This document shows positions 1-11,610 of a stretch of DNA of 64,000 bases, in pieces. Made by a program: the position numbers and the translations under genes. The stretch is from Lytechinus pictus (lineage: Eukaryota > Echinodermata > Echinoidea > Temnopleuroida > Toxopneustidae), in NCBI RefSeq assembly GCF_037042905.1, contig NC_087252.1, positions 30,443,994 through 30,507,993 on the forward strand, read 5' to 3'. Under the pieces are notes generated by a model. It saw only the letters and a list, made by a program, of their open reading frames with translations, had not been told where the DNA came from and did not search any database. Within the stretch, counting starts at the first letter, position 1, and each line of letters opens with the position of its first letter.

Positions 1-290
1 CTAGCCATGGCGTGTTTTCCTTCAGCAATAACTTTATTCACACTGTGCTGCACTCGACCCAGGTGAGGTAAATGGGTAACAGAAAGGAAGTAATTCCTCA
101 AAAAGCTGTGCGCACCAGAATCGGTAGACTGGCCTAGCCGGGGTAATATAGGAGCGCCTTGAGCACCTACATGTAGCAAGGTGGATACATGAGCTATACA
201 AATCCTATATTATTATTATTAATATTATTACCATTTTTTATTATTAGTAGTGTTATTATTACTATTATCATTGTGATCAGTATTATTTTT
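1..290 (+). repeat. SINE-like repeat with ATT tail
   Basis: Positions 51-80 contain CTCGACCCAGGTGAGGTAAA followed by TGGGTAAC, whose reverse complement occurs near 36238-36265 and, more loosely, near 63645-63680. The repeat runs into an ATT/TTA microsatellite at about 205-290, the typical tail of this family here. The left end is cut by the window edge. Confidence 0.55.
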
Positions 291-831
291 AAAAATAAAA
301 CTGCTACTATTTGTTTGAAAAAGAAATGCACAGTGTAGAGGTCTCACCTTGCACCACGTATCCTTTGGAGGGCATGTGATTGTATTGAAAAGGAATGCCC
401 AAACTCGATATCTTACAAGTATCCTCGTGTCGTCTACTTCTCGAAACATCGAATCTGGGCGGTCCTTTTCAGGACCATTCAACGATGATAATAATGATAG
501 TGGTAATAAAAATAACAATAATGATAAAAGGCCTATTAATAAAAAGAAATATTATAATGACACTACCGGTACATTTATCTAAAGTAGCCATATGAGCTCC
601 GAATATTTTTTTCTCTCAGTATAAATGACTTACTGTGAAACCTCTGCCCTGATACTCCTTTTCTTGTCTTATTTATTCCTTTTGTTAGTATTTACCATGG
701 TATGATACCATGATCACGCTGTATCACCTTAAACATGTGAAACGGTATCCATCTTTTTCATTCGGATTTCATCATCAAGTTGTAGATTGACATTTCTCCT
801 GCCCTTTTTCTATCCTGTTTTCCTTACACAG

Positions 832-1017
832 GAATCGCCGCTTGTGGAGATCCTGGAGCTCCAACACATGGAAGTAGAAGCCCGGGGGACAGGTCTACCT
901 ACATGGATGGCGCTGTCATGCAATTCTCCTGCGATCCTGGATACAAACTACACGGAAACACTGAGATCATCTGCCAGCCAAACGGGGAATGGGATAACGC
1001 CAAACCGTCATGCATAG
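832..1017 (+). CDS. Gene A exon: CCP/sushi domain
   Basis: Acceptor AG at 830-831 follows a pyrimidine-rich tract and the donor GT is at 1018. The 186-bp exon is phase 1-1 and encodes one CCP module of about 62 residues. It has the four cysteines expected of the fold (CGDPG, SCDPGY, ICQPNG, SC near the end) and the Trp before the last cysteine (GEWDN). The CGDPG start and CDPGY core are shared with the gene B CCP exon at 35609-35794, which marks the two as paralogous exons. CCP modules mediate protein binding in complement and adhesion proteins. Confidence 0.9.
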   Translation, partial: ESPLVEILELQHMEVEARGTGLPTWMALSCNSPAILDTNYTETLRSSASQTGNGITPNRHA

Positions 1018-4000
1018 GTGAGAACGTGCAGATTCAAGTTCTAAGATCGATCCTGGTCTGTGAAACACAGAACTAGGCAATTCCATTAAATTATACCACT
1101 GAGATTTGAGATTGATTATATTTCTATATTGCAATCAATCAAACCAATTACACATTTTAGCTGTATAAAAATAATTTCTACGCTTGCCGTTGTCACACCT
1201 TAAACAAAGTAACTTCGGTTACTTAACATAGGCCTACTGGAGCACCATACTAGTCAAGTCATTTTTTTTTGGTTCCCCAAAAATACTTTGTATCAAACTC
1301 TTCGCGAAAGGAAATGCGTTGCAGTGATAATCATGGTCAACATGTGCACTGCATGCATGTGCCTTTTAATAAAGGAGAGTGTATTCAAATTTAAACATAG
1401 TCATGCGTAAGAAAATGTATCGCAGAATCTGTAACAAATTATGTTACAGAATGTGCATTTGAATAGATAAACAGCCCCAAGACATACAAGTTTTGTCCCT
1501 GTGCTTCCATGCACCCTCCCCATCTGCCCCCTAAACCGACCCCCCCCCCCCCCCGCCGTCCACGGAGTCTCTCTTCTTCTCAAATCATACCCCTTCATCA
1601 CTTAATAAAACTATATATGTCTCTTCCCCAAACTGCAGCAATATCTTGTGGGAATAATCCCCATACTGTGCACAACGCAATACAGGAGACCCGTTCACAT
1701 TCTTTCCGAGGAACTACTCTTTATACATGCAACCAGGGATTACTCCCTTCAGGAAACCCTTTGTCACACTGTCAAGCAAAATCAACATGGAGTCGGCCGG
1801 ATTTTCAGTGCAATGGTATGCCGAAATTCAAAATACATGAACCCTTGATTGCTAATGAATGCTCGAAGTGAAAATACAAGAAGTTTGAAATACTTTATAA
1901 GGTTGCCAAAGACATGGGTAATTATACGGTAAAATAAATAAAATTGGCCTACATGTCTATGTAGCAGTAGATGAGCTCAACATGCTCAAGTGACATTAAA
2001 AATAATACTATAAGCGTAGGAGTAATTGCAGGTATAAATACAGATACAGGCTTATATGTTCATAAATATATATACATGTTTATACATGAAGATAAAGAAG
2101 ATTTGATTAGAGGTCAATGTTCTCTAACCAACGTACGCACACAAAAAAGTTTATCATTTTATATGTCGGGAATGCTGATAGCCAGGCTTGATATCAGAAA
2201 TCACAGACATTTTCTATTTTTCTCTGCTTTCTTTCCAGAAGTCACAGTGCATCCAACAACTACCACACCTACCACAAGTGCAACCACACAAGCCCCTGAT
2301 ATCCGTACGACTCGGCTAACCACCGTTCCGCTAATATCATCAACGTCTTATCTAACAAATCAAACAGAGCTTCTCGTCCAGTCGACAACAGTGCTCCCTG
2401 TGGTCTTACCTGAAGGTACTTCCACCAATTCTTGCACCCCTCCCTTGTTTGCTAAATTTGGTGAAATACATTACCTGCCCATACACGGGGGGGGGGGGGA
2501 CTTCCTAAAATTTAGAACACAAACCCGCATTTTTAATGAAAAAAAAATCAACACAATATAGCAACGTCTGCACGGAATCCTTCAATTTCAATGCGAAAAC
2601 GTATTTACAAAGAAATTTAAGCGCACCCCCGGAAAAATATCATAATCCGCATGCGGCAGTCAATAAGAAATCATATGATTAATAATCGAATAGATTTTAC
2701 ATTGTCATTGACCATTACGTTAAATCAAAGGCCAAGTTCGAACATTAAACAAATAACAACATATCATTTCCTATGCTGTGTTTCCACTTAATCGTCTTTG
2801 ATTTTGACGGAAATGTACAATATGGAGATTTGACCAGTTTTATTGTCACTTTACTTTCCAGGGAATACATGGCCGCTGGCCAGTACGGCACACCCACCTG
2901 TTTACTCCGCTGTCCGTGACATGGGTAAGCGACATATTGCCAACCATTATCTTTTAAAACTCCATCCAGTTCGTCATTCCCTTGTTCATATTAAGAATGA
3001 GGCTCGTATTCCGATCACACCTTTCAGATCGGGATTGCGTATCTATGAGGCCATTCAAACACTCGCATTTTGCGTCATTCAAATGATCACTCGAGTGCGT
3101 CCGGCACTCGAATGATCATTCGAATGACGCAGTTTGACGTGTGAATGCAAAATAGCGTAATTTGAAATGCGCAATTCAATTGATGGTATCGAGGTGTTTC
3201 CCAGTGACGATATTCAGGAATGACGGAGCGAAACAGCCGTGTGAATGTTCTGACCTCCAAAACGTAATTCTTGGGGCGGAGCTCATGATGACCTTTCAAC
3301 CACTTCCGAAGGAATAACTTTCTGTTCTGTTGGCCAATTTTAGCGATGCACGAGTGATTGACGGGGTACCAAAGAGCAGCCACACCTCTTCTTAACGGTG
3401 TGAAAACGTAAAGGCGCAGAATTCTCGAATCCTCTTGAGCATAGTGCATAGCTAAAAAGATGTTACAGACGTGACATTGCTAAATTAATATGCTTGGCAT
3501 TTTAAGATGATGTTTTTTTTTCTTAGAATACCTGATAAAAACAGAGACAAAGCATCTTATCTTTTTCATTAATTTCCTAGGAAAGGTTATATGTAATAGT
3601 TTGAGTAGAATTGTCCTAACTAAAATATATATATATATTTTTTTTTTTTTATAGATATGATGATGCCCATCGGAATAGGTGTTACTGCGTTCATCATCGT
3701 GATTGCAATTGTCATATCTATAATTATTTGGAGGTAAGATTGCATTAAATACTTATGTATTTTGTATCATTGTTAATTAGAATATATTTAACAGGTAAGA
3801 TCGCTTATTTTCTTTTCGCATAACAGCACTTGAAACTTTTTTGCAAAGCGCTGTATAAAATATCCATTATTATCATCAACATGTGGATTCCGTCATTGAC
3901 ATAATATTTCATTTTCAGGTCAGCATATGCAAGACGGTCAATGCATAAATTGGGAGAGTTTGATAGGGTTTAAGACCAAAATGTATAAGTGTTGCAGAAC

Positions 4001-5365
4001 AAACGGTAAGGCATAAATGACGATTATCAGTTGGATAAAAGTTGCAGTATTACGAAATTGCAATGTATGTATCAGATAGCATCGATATCTTTCGTTTCAT
4101 GAAAGTACTGGTAAAATTTTTCTTTGTGTGTCTTTTTAAATGGTTATAGGAGGAAACATGTGCGGAACTCGTCTAAGACACCATCCTTTGATGAGCCCGT
4201 CTATGATTTCATTGGCAATGAGTATAAGGTGGCCTTTAACCCGAATACAGAGGTCACGATCGGCATTGGCAACGATGCATACACTGGTCTAAGCGTGGGT
4301 AGCATGGAAACCATTGAAACACACGAATCAAGATACATGGCACTTGGAGAAGGTGTTACAGGACGTCCGAGAGCAGATACTGGATCAACTGGCCCGAGAG
4401 GGCGCTCGAATACCGCGAACAGTACTACGCTTCTTGTACCTGTAGATGACGAAGGTTATGCTTCGTTACGGAGTACCCACCAGCTACCTTACACGAGTTT
4501 GTCACATGGCAGGGATTGCAACCAGGGGAGTGGGAATGATCTGTCTTCGGGGGATGTGGATGGAAGGGATGTCGGTGAGTTTGACCGACTTCGATCTGCT
4601 TTGGAATCACACCGTAGCTCTGTAGACACGAACAGTAATGTGTATGAAACCCTGGAAACCCCAAGGCCATCAATCGACATGGGTGTCCTACGCAAACAAG
4701 GTAGTCTGGGGGAGAACGAGTATGAGGAACTTGATTACACGGAAATCAACTCTAACAAGGACGTTGACCAATCTACAAGGCAACAGTCTCCTCGTCCAAG
4801 AATAAATGCTGCTCCCAAAAGCAATCCATCAGAGGCTGATGCAATGGCAATCACCAATATTGATACAACATACAACGAAGTGGATGACAAAAACATGATT
4901 TTCAATGATCTTTATCGCCCATCCGGAAGCGGTTTTATTGAGTGTGGTAGGTCAGGTAAAACTCACATCGCAAATACACCTACATCGAACGCTCTCAAAC
5001 AAAATGGGGAAGAAAGAATGTCGACATATGATAAGGTTGATGATGGTACCTTATTGTTCAACGATCTTTATCAACCTTCAGTAATGGCAGAAGACCTGAT
5101 CCACCAAGTCAATGAGAAAATCCAAAGGAAAGCTAGTGCTTCGTCTGAGTCAGCAGATCACCCGAATCCATATTATTTCTGCCTGAACCCTTCTGATGAC
5201 ACTGACCCAATAACAGCACATGGAGTCTCAAACATTAGAAAAGGTGTCCCTCTTGCGGGGATGTCCCTACAGACAAAAAAGGACGATAACAGTCGAGAAA
5301 ATGTCGAAGGGAAATTTGAAGATATTGAATCACCACCATACTGTACGTTGGAACCTCCCAGTTAA
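832..5365 (+). CDS. Gene A: CCP-domain receptor with long tyrosine-rich tail (5' partial)
   Basis: Gene model joins exons 832-1017, 1639-1815, 2239-2415, 2862-2924, 3655-3733 and 4150-5365. All introns are GT-AG; phases are 1 throughout except 2 before the last exon, and the frame stays open across every join to a TAA at 5363-5365. The protein part seen is about 631 residues: CCP, CCP, Ser/Thr-rich stalk, short juxtamembrane linker, one transmembrane helix, then a cytoplasmic tail of about 405 residues. The first exon opens in phase 1, so at least one upstream exon, including the signal peptide, lies before the window. The 3' module matches gene B exon for exon, so the missing 5' part may also hold lectin domains; that is inference. 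A surface receptor signalling through tyrosine phosphorylation is the likely role. No orthologue name can be given. Confidence 0.85.
1639..1815 (+). CDS. Gene A exon: second CCP/sushi domain
   Basis: Exon of 177 bp, phase 1-1, with acceptor AG at 1637-1638 and donor GT at 1816-1817. The encoded 59 residues have four cysteines in CCP order (ISCGNN, YTCNQG, HCQAKS, FQCNG) and the conserved Trp in the TWS motif before the last Cys. The YRG/FRG-TxxYTC pattern and the Q/A-S/D-TWSxPxFxC ending match the gene B exon at 36513-36692, so this pair is orthologous within the duplicated module. Confidence 0.88.
2239..2415 (+). CDS. Gene A exon: Ser/Thr/Pro-rich mucin-like stalk
   Basis: Phase 1-1 exon of 177 bp after a TTTCTTTCCAG acceptor, ending at a GTACTT donor. 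The peptide is dominated by Thr, Ser and Pro (runs such as TTTTPTTSATT), has an NQT N-glycosylation sequon and no cysteine. This is the usual composition of an O-glycosylated spacer that holds a binding domain away from the membrane. Gene B uses five much smaller exons in the same position. Confidence 0.75.
2862..2924 (+). CDS. Gene A exon: juxtamembrane linker
   Basis: Small 63-bp exon, phase 1-1, between a TTACTTTCCAG acceptor and a GTAAGC donor. It encodes about 21 residues beginning GNTWPLAS with no domain signature. It is placed in the gene because phase and splice sites fit and because gene B has a comparable 48-bp linker exon just before its transmembrane exon. Without transcript data its inclusion is less certain than that of the CCP exons. 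Confidence 0.6.
2966..3455. repeat. Fold-back (palindromic) element in gene A intron
   Basis: The sequence folds around about 3105. CATTCAAACACTCGCATTTT and GCGTCATTCAAATGATCA on the left mirror TGATCATTCGAATGACGC and GTGTGAATG on the right. The outer arms also match (GTCATTCC near 2973 against GGAATGAC near 3217). It is non-coding and MITE-like; open frames across it are by-products of the palindrome. Confidence 0.6.
3655..3733 (+). CDS. Gene A exon: transmembrane helix
   Basis: Exon of 79 bp, entering in phase 1 and leaving in phase 2. It encodes about 26 residues, with an uninterrupted hydrophobic core (GVTAFIIVIAIVISIIIW) followed across the junction by the basic stop-transfer run RRRKH. 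The gene B transmembrane exon (42901-42979) has exactly the same length and phases. The acceptor is preceded by an (AT)n/T tract. Confidence 0.85.
4150..5365 (+). CDS. Gene A terminal exon: cytoplasmic tail with ITAM/ITIM-like tyrosines
   Basis: Last coding exon; the split AG|G codon restores Arg, and the frame runs to TAA at 5363-5365, about 405 residues. There are 16 tyrosines, 11 in YxxL/I/V context: YTGL, YMAL, YASL, YTSL, YETL, YEEL, YTEI, YNEV, YDKV, YFCL and YCTL. YASL and YTSL (4457-4501) are seven residues apart, the ITAM spacing. LPYTSL and LDYTEI also fit the ITIM consensus. Two imperfect repeats read YxxVDD...FNDLYxPS (from 4871 and 5027) and carry NxxY sites of PTB type. There is no kinase, TIR or death domain. 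Known families with such motifs bind Syk, SHP or adaptor SH2 domains after phosphorylation; that role here is inferred. Confidence 0.85.
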
Positions 5366-5798
5366 ACAAAAAGAGCATTCCCAATGTTATACATTTTAAT
5401 TGTCAATATTTTTGGGGAAAGCTGATGGGAAATTCGGCATCAATACAATTATGTACACGGTAGTGGGGAAGTTTGCTTTTACGAACACTTTCCTAGATAT
5501 AATGTAATTGTTCTGCTATATGCAAGGAAATGGGAATACGTCGGTGGGCCATCGTTTATCATGTGTATGACTGGATTCTGTCGTCTATAACGGTCAGCCA
5601 GGCCATGCGACTGATAAACCAAGACGTAAATAGTTTCATAATTATGTAATTGGTTATATGCCAGCATGGCGTTCATGCAGCGGAATGCTGCTTTGCCGAA
5701 TTCCTATTGGAGTTACCCCAACATAAACAGATTCTGATATGTTTTGAAGAACAAATTGGCAATGGAATTTTTTATTTTTTTGATCTGATTTGATTTGC

Positions 5799-5804
5799 AA
5801 TAAA
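5799..5804 (+). other. Probable gene A polyadenylation signal
   Basis: AATAAA hexamer 434 bases after the gene A stop codon, in AT-rich sequence with no further open frame; it suggests a 3' UTR of roughly 450 bases. Cleavage site not determined. Confidence 0.5.
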
Positions 5805-5825
5805 CAGGCATGATGTTCAGTGATT

Positions 5826-6941
5826 CATGCAGCTTGGAATAATAAGCCTAAGTAATCTCAAGAGCTTTATATTTCCACATGTTTACAATATAGGGGAAAA
5901 TAACATGGAAGCGTTTTGAAGTCAGTTATTGTATTCCATGATAATTGTAATCTTCCTATTGATGCTAGATTCTGGTTGTGATATTTTCCAAAAGAAAAAA
6001 AATTAGTTGAATCCGACTTTCATTGTACTTGCATTTCAATTCCTCTTCCCAGCCCTGTGTCCATGTATCAATAATGATTGCGCGTATTATTAATTTGACA
6101 CAAAGGCATACGCACTGTTCGAAACGATAATCTTGCTATAAAGTTCGCTTACGCAAAACAAAAAATTATTGCGTTTTTTCGTGCTCGCTTTTTTTAATAC
6201 AATTATTAGGAAAAATAAGCAAAAATTGTTTTATTATTATTGTAGGTGATCTAAAAGTCTGTTCCATCAACATATATATCGTACCCATATTAACATGTAT
6301 GCATTGGGCAACCATATAGCATGTACATATTTGCCAGGTCGATGTTTGTGGGTCGTATATATTGATTCTCAACTTCTGAGTTTCATTTACTTCAGGAAAC
6401 GGGTGATATTATATTAAAGGTGATTGCCGTATATCTACGCTTTTAACTTGTATTTTGACTCCTCGTACCAAGGCATAACCAATTCATTTGTTCTTAAAAG
6501 TGATTCCGTGATAATTTAATACAATGATATTGTTCCTCTTGCATGGTTGGTTTTGGCGCATCATTGAACATGCCATGAAAAATTGTTGTTGCGCAAAATG
6601 CATGCTTCGAAATGATTCGGATGTATATTTTGTTTCATTCATTAATTGTAGATTATCATTGTAAATAATTGACATAACGTTAAGTTGAAACATTATATTG
6701 AACGCGAAAATTGCGTCGAATAAAATAAATGGAATATATATCTGGAATAAAATATAAAACAAATGAAAAAATAAAATATTAGTGATAAGTATTTCCATGT
6801 TGCTTTCATTAGGAAACAAATCAAAGTTGTGAATGTACAGTGTAACAAATATTGTGTAAATTGTTCAACCACCACGAGGGTATTTTTTTTTTCCAACCTA
6901 TTAGGGCAGTATTTTACTCAATGCGGGAAGTATATTGTCCA
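5826..6941. other. No gene or clear element seen
   Basis: AT-rich intergenic sequence downstream of gene A. I see no open frame with coding character, no splice-bounded domain and no clear terminal repeats. Confidence 0.5.
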
Positions 6942-7088
6942 GGGGCCCGTTGCAGAAAGAGTTGCAATCAATCGCAACTCCAAAAATCATGAGCAACTTG
7001 ATTTTCAACCAATCAACAGCGCGCATTTTTGACTTGCGATTGATTTTTTGACTTGCGTTTAAACGCAACTCTTTCTGCAACGGGCCCC
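6942..7088. mobile_element. Short MITE-like element with 23-bp terminal inverted repeats
   Basis: The ends GGGGCCCGTTGCAGAAAG...(6942-6964) and their perfect reverse complement (7066-7088) enclose 101 bases. The interior also holds inverted copies of TTGCGATTGAT. No coding capacity, so it would be mobilised in trans. Confidence 0.8.
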
Positions 7089-7553
7089 AGTAAGGTTAAA
7101 AAATAACTAATAATTTAGAATGGGCCAAATTTTCATCACACTGGAGGAATGAAAATTACCCAAAAGAAATGCCCAGTGTTGGTTGGACATATAATTACCA
7201 TCATGTAGCACTTTAACCCAATATCTTTAGAGTGAAGTAAGCAAACGTGACACCCCCACCCCCACCCACCCCCTCCATACCAACCAATACACAGATTACC
7301 ATTGTGCACTCTCCGTCAATGGTCAGTGATCGTTGTTCTCATAACACTGGATTTAACGTTTATATCTTTACAAATTGGTTTTAATAGTAGCAATTACACG
7401 GTGGTTAACTGTTCAAAGGGCAGGCTAATATTTGCATATCTGTTGGTCCGTATACATTTTACGTAAATTAACAACAAGATCTGCAAAGGTGTTTTCTTAG
7501 TTTCTGAATCGTTGTATCACATTCCTTCTTTCGATGTAAGGAAGTGAGACCAG

Positions 7554-7765
7554 GGGGGTGTTTCACAAAGATTTAAGTATGACTTAGAGTCGCACTTAAA
7601 TACCAAGTTGCGTACGGTATGAAAGGCTTGACCGCTTTGGTCAGATCGTGTCATGAGGACGCGCACTACTGCGTGTCTATCAATAAGATCGTGCGTTCCA
7701 TATCATGTACGCGTAGGCATTTAAGTGCGACTTAAGTCATACTTAAATCTTTGTGAAACACCCCC
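7554..7765. mobile_element. MITE-like element with about 38-bp inverted ends
   Basis: GGGGGTGTTTCACAAAGATT followed by TAAGTATGACTTA at the left is matched by the inverted copy ending at 7765. Length about 212 bases, no open frame. Different terminal sequence from the element at 6942-7088. Confidence 0.8.
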
Positions 7766-8989
7766 AGATCATATGCTGATAAGCCTCTATAATCACATGT
7801 TGGAAAACATATGAAGAGAAACCAATTGTTCAAACACAACAGATTTTGAAATTTATTAATCCTAGCATTTTATTTTTACAAATCCTTTCATCCAAACTGC
7901 CATTATATACGAATTTTCTTTTAACATGTAAAAAAGCGGCCTAAGATTGTTTCCTGTGGATAATTTCAACTTGGTAACTGCGTAATAGATACTTTATATA
8001 CTCCTTCTATATGTATTTATATCAGCATGTGTAAATAATTATACAAATGTACATACATATAGAATAATTATGTGTGTATGCATAAATACCTTAATTGGTT
8101 CTTTCAACTGAGAAAGGTCCGTCGTCATATCTAAATGTCATTGCTAAAAATGTACGTTCATATAAATTCTTGTCGACAAAAAAATAATAGCTGTGAAGGT
8201 CATCTTGTTGAACGAGTGCTACGCACTGCAGAATAAAAGTTAATCGGTCTTTCATGACTGCAAATACTCTTTTCTGTGATAAAGTTGGTGTTTTCCCATG
8301 TACTTTACTTTTTCGTTGTAAGCTAGGCTGTCGTCAGCAATCGCCAACGCTGCCAAAAAAAATACAGATGCAAATTAAAGTATCCTCTTAGGGTCAGAAA
8401 AAAATGTATATCAGGTCATTTACATATATCTGGGGAAATCCCCCAAGTTTCCATCTTTCGAAAAAAAAATCGAAGTTTCTAGATATGTAGACCTATCTCA
8501 TATTACATAACAGTAACCCTTGAACAAGGTAATCTCGTTTGCAGACATTGAGATTTTGATACACACGCAGACCCATGCACGCTACATGAAATGGGGATTG
8601 GTGTAAAGTGGCTACTGGCTCAAAAGATTGGAATATCTCTAGTCTGTACTTCAATCTAGGTTTGTTGAATGTGCATAAATCTTGCTCGCTTAGAAGATGT
8701 TGATGGACATGGTGCTGACAAATATATCTTAGACGCCACCGGTATATAACTTCGTGTCTTTCTGATTAAAAAAGAGAACATAATAGGATCTGCAGGTACC
8801 TGGGCGTAGGAAACCTGGAGATAGGCCTACTAAATCTCATGGCAGTGTATGTAGAAATATTTTTTTGACGATGTTGATGGCGGTGGGCGGATCTAATTAT
8901 AGTGTTGTGAGTGGTTGTAATAGTGGCGCTGGTGGTGATGGTGGCGGTGTTGGTTTTGGTGATTCAGGTGATAATGAAGGTTGGTTTCC
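7766..8989. other. No gene seen
   Basis: AT-rich intergenic DNA. The frame from about 8865 is a GGTGGTGAT-type low-complexity run and has no domain features. Confidence 0.45.
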
Positions 8990-9400
8990 ATGGTTTATTT
9001 CCAATTCGTCTAATGCCAATTCGCCCAATTGCCAAGTCGTCTACTATCATTTGGTCTACCGGCAGATCGTCCATTTATCACATGGTCTACTTTCCTTTAT
9101 TCTAACGCCATTCCGTCTGATAACCAGTTGGTCCAATAGCCATTTAGTCCATATACCATTTTGGTCTAACTGGATTAAGTGTTAAATTTTTGAAAAAATA
9201 TAGATGAAATTGAAATGGATATTAGACCAACTGGTTGTGAGACTAAATGGTCATAGACAAAGTGGTCGTTAGACACTGATCATTTGGGCCAAATGATTGT
9301 TAGACGAATTGTTGATGGACGGAATGGCATTAGACTACATGAAAGTAGACCATGTGGTGAGTGGATAAGTTGGCAGTAGACGAATTGCAATTTACCGGTT
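8990..9400. repeat. Inverted minisatellite of TGGTCTA/CCAATT units
   Basis: The left half (8990-9175) repeats an irregular 16-20-base unit containing motifs such as CCAATTCGTCTA, CATTTGGTCTA and CAGTTGGTC. The right half (9215-9400) carries the same units in reverse complement (TAGACCAACTGG, TAGACGAATTG). The whole can fold into a long imperfect hairpin around about 9190. Confidence 0.75.
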
Positions 9401-9436
9401 GATGTTAGATTGATTGATTCGTCGGATCAATTTCTT

Positions 9437-11512
9437 ATATGATTTGATTTTATTTTATTTTATTTCAGCATTTTTCCAACAGAAATAATTAACAAACATA
9501 ATGTACAACATAAAGAAAAAAATAGTGATACATTTCTTTTAACAAAAAAAAATACAAATAATCATTCATTTGCAAAAATGTATATAGATAGTATTAGTTT
9601 GCAATATTATAAGTTGTACTTTGTTGAGTAGACAAAAAAAAAATGCTGGAGACCGCTACCATAAGCAGTGCTTGTCTAGGGTAGCGGCCTCAAAACGTAT
9701 TAGCGAAATAGACAAAAAAGAACGAAGTACAAATCAAGCATTGACTTAAAATAATTATAAACAGACATTATTAATACGATATTTACATGCAAGAACCTTG
9801 TATGCCTGATATTATGTGCACATTTGACGTATTTGCATGTGTTTGTGCATGTGCAAACGTGTGCGCGTGTGCAAATGTATATTTAAAATTGTATGTGTAT
9901 GTTAACTGTGTGTGTGTGTGTTGAGAGTGGGTGTGCGTGTATGTGTGTCGGTATATGAGGGTGTGGGGTAGTAGTAATTAGGAAATATTGAATGGTTCCA
10001 GGATACAGCTTGAAATGATAGAAAAGTTTGATACTATGACTTAATTTTTTTCATTTTCTGATGTAACAGTTTATGAGATCAGATAGAAATTAAAAATTTA
10101 CCAAGAAAATTGAAAATTGACCAAGACCCGTAGAACTCTTTTTATATATATGCATAAATTATTCAGAATTGTATTTGCGTGTCATAAATTTTTTAAAGGA
10201 TGATTTGAATGAGTTAAGAGAGGGACATTGTTTTAAGTATTGTGGTAAGGAATTCCAGGTATCTGGTCCATGATGGCGAACTGATTTTCGAGCAAGAATA
10301 AGTTTGGGGTTGTGTATGATAATCAGAAGAGTGGCGAGTTGGATATGCATGTATATTTGAATTTAAATTGAATAGATTTTGGAATAATGATGGAAGATTA
10401 TTGTAAGTGTATCTAAACATAAATATACCTGTTTGTAGAGTGTGAATATCCTGTATTTTAAGTGCATTTAAACGCTGAAATAGAGGTTCTGTGTGGGAAA
10501 TATAATGCGAATGAGTAACGTTACGAATTGCTCGTTTTTGGAGAAGTAGAAGAGAGTTTATTTTCGTTATACTACAGTTACCCCATACAATATTGCAATA
10601 CATCATATGTGAAAGTACTAGGGAGTTGTATAGAACCAATAATGATTTTTCAGAAAGAAAGTCTTTTAATTTGTAAATTATTCCTATGTTTCTTGATATA
10701 GATGTATGTACATTGTGTATGTGGTCATTCCACGTTAGATTGGAGTCAATTGTTACTCCCAAGAATTTGGTAGAGTGCTTTTCAGTAAGAGGTAAACCGT
10801 CAATTGATAAATTGGGAGCTGGTAAGTGTGGATTAGCTTCTCGAAAGTGTATAAAATTGGTTTTGCTTATGTTAAGTGAAAGTTTGTTTGTTTTAAACCA
10901 TTGGGATATTTTAGAGAGTTCTGAATTAAGAATATGAGTTAGAGTATCTAAATTAGCATGGGAATAGAAAATACTGGTATCGTCGGCAAAAATTATGAAA
11001 TTTAGAATTGGGGATGAATTTATGATATCATTAATATAGATAATAAAAAGTAGGGGTCCCAGAATTGATCCCTGTGGTACGCCGCACTTGATATTTTGTT
11101 TTTGTGAGTTTTGAGATTGGAAATGTACGTATTGTTGTCGATTATGTAAATAGTCTTCAAACCAGGATAGTGCTTGTCCCCTTATTCCATATGACTTTAA
11201 TTTATGAATTAATATTTTGTGGTCGATTGTATCGAAAGCTTTCGAAAGATCCATGTAAATTCCAATCGCATGTTCCTTTCTGGTGAAAGCTTCAATAATT
11301 TTGTCGTACATATATAATAAGGCATAATCTGTTGAGTGTCCTTCTCTAAAACCGAACTGATTAGGAATAAAAATATAATTGTTTTTCAGAAAAGTAAAGA
11401 GTCGTTTATAAATAATTTTTTCAATAATTTTAGATATTGATGGTAGTAAAGATATGGGCCTGTAATTGCTAATTAAGGAGGAATCTTCTTTTTTATAAAT
11501 TGGTATTACTTA
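9437..11512 (-). mobile_element. 5'-truncated non-LTR (LINE) retrotransposon with reverse transcriptase
   Basis: The minus strand encodes a reverse transcriptase from about 11512 down to about 10159. Motifs in order: [41 protein letters not shown] and the catalytic FADD (codons at about 10979-10990), followed by the C-terminal thumb and connection region. The reading frame is continuous from about 11511 to about 10310, then shifts; the C-terminal end HHGPDTWNSLPQYLK lies in another frame ending at 10159. The 3' UTR runs to a TTTTA-type tail seen at 9443-9470 on the + strand. There is no endonuclease domain, because the copy starts mid-RT. It is a dead copy. Confidence 0.88.
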
Positions 11513-11610
11513 TGACAAAATGTAACGAATAAATTGCAAAATCAATACTTCACAGGCGGCAAAGTAAAATAAAGAGTAGAGAATCGGTTGATTTCTAATT
11601 TTATATATAA

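Noticed and set aside
3087..3449. 120-codon minus-strand frame in gene A intron
   Set aside because: It is antisense to the intron and lies in the palindromic element at 2966-3455.
3919..3970. Possible extra exon after TTCATTTTCAG in gene A intron 5
   Set aside because: No donor giving the required phase follows, and TM-to-tail joining without it is in frame and yields the RRRKH stop-transfer run.
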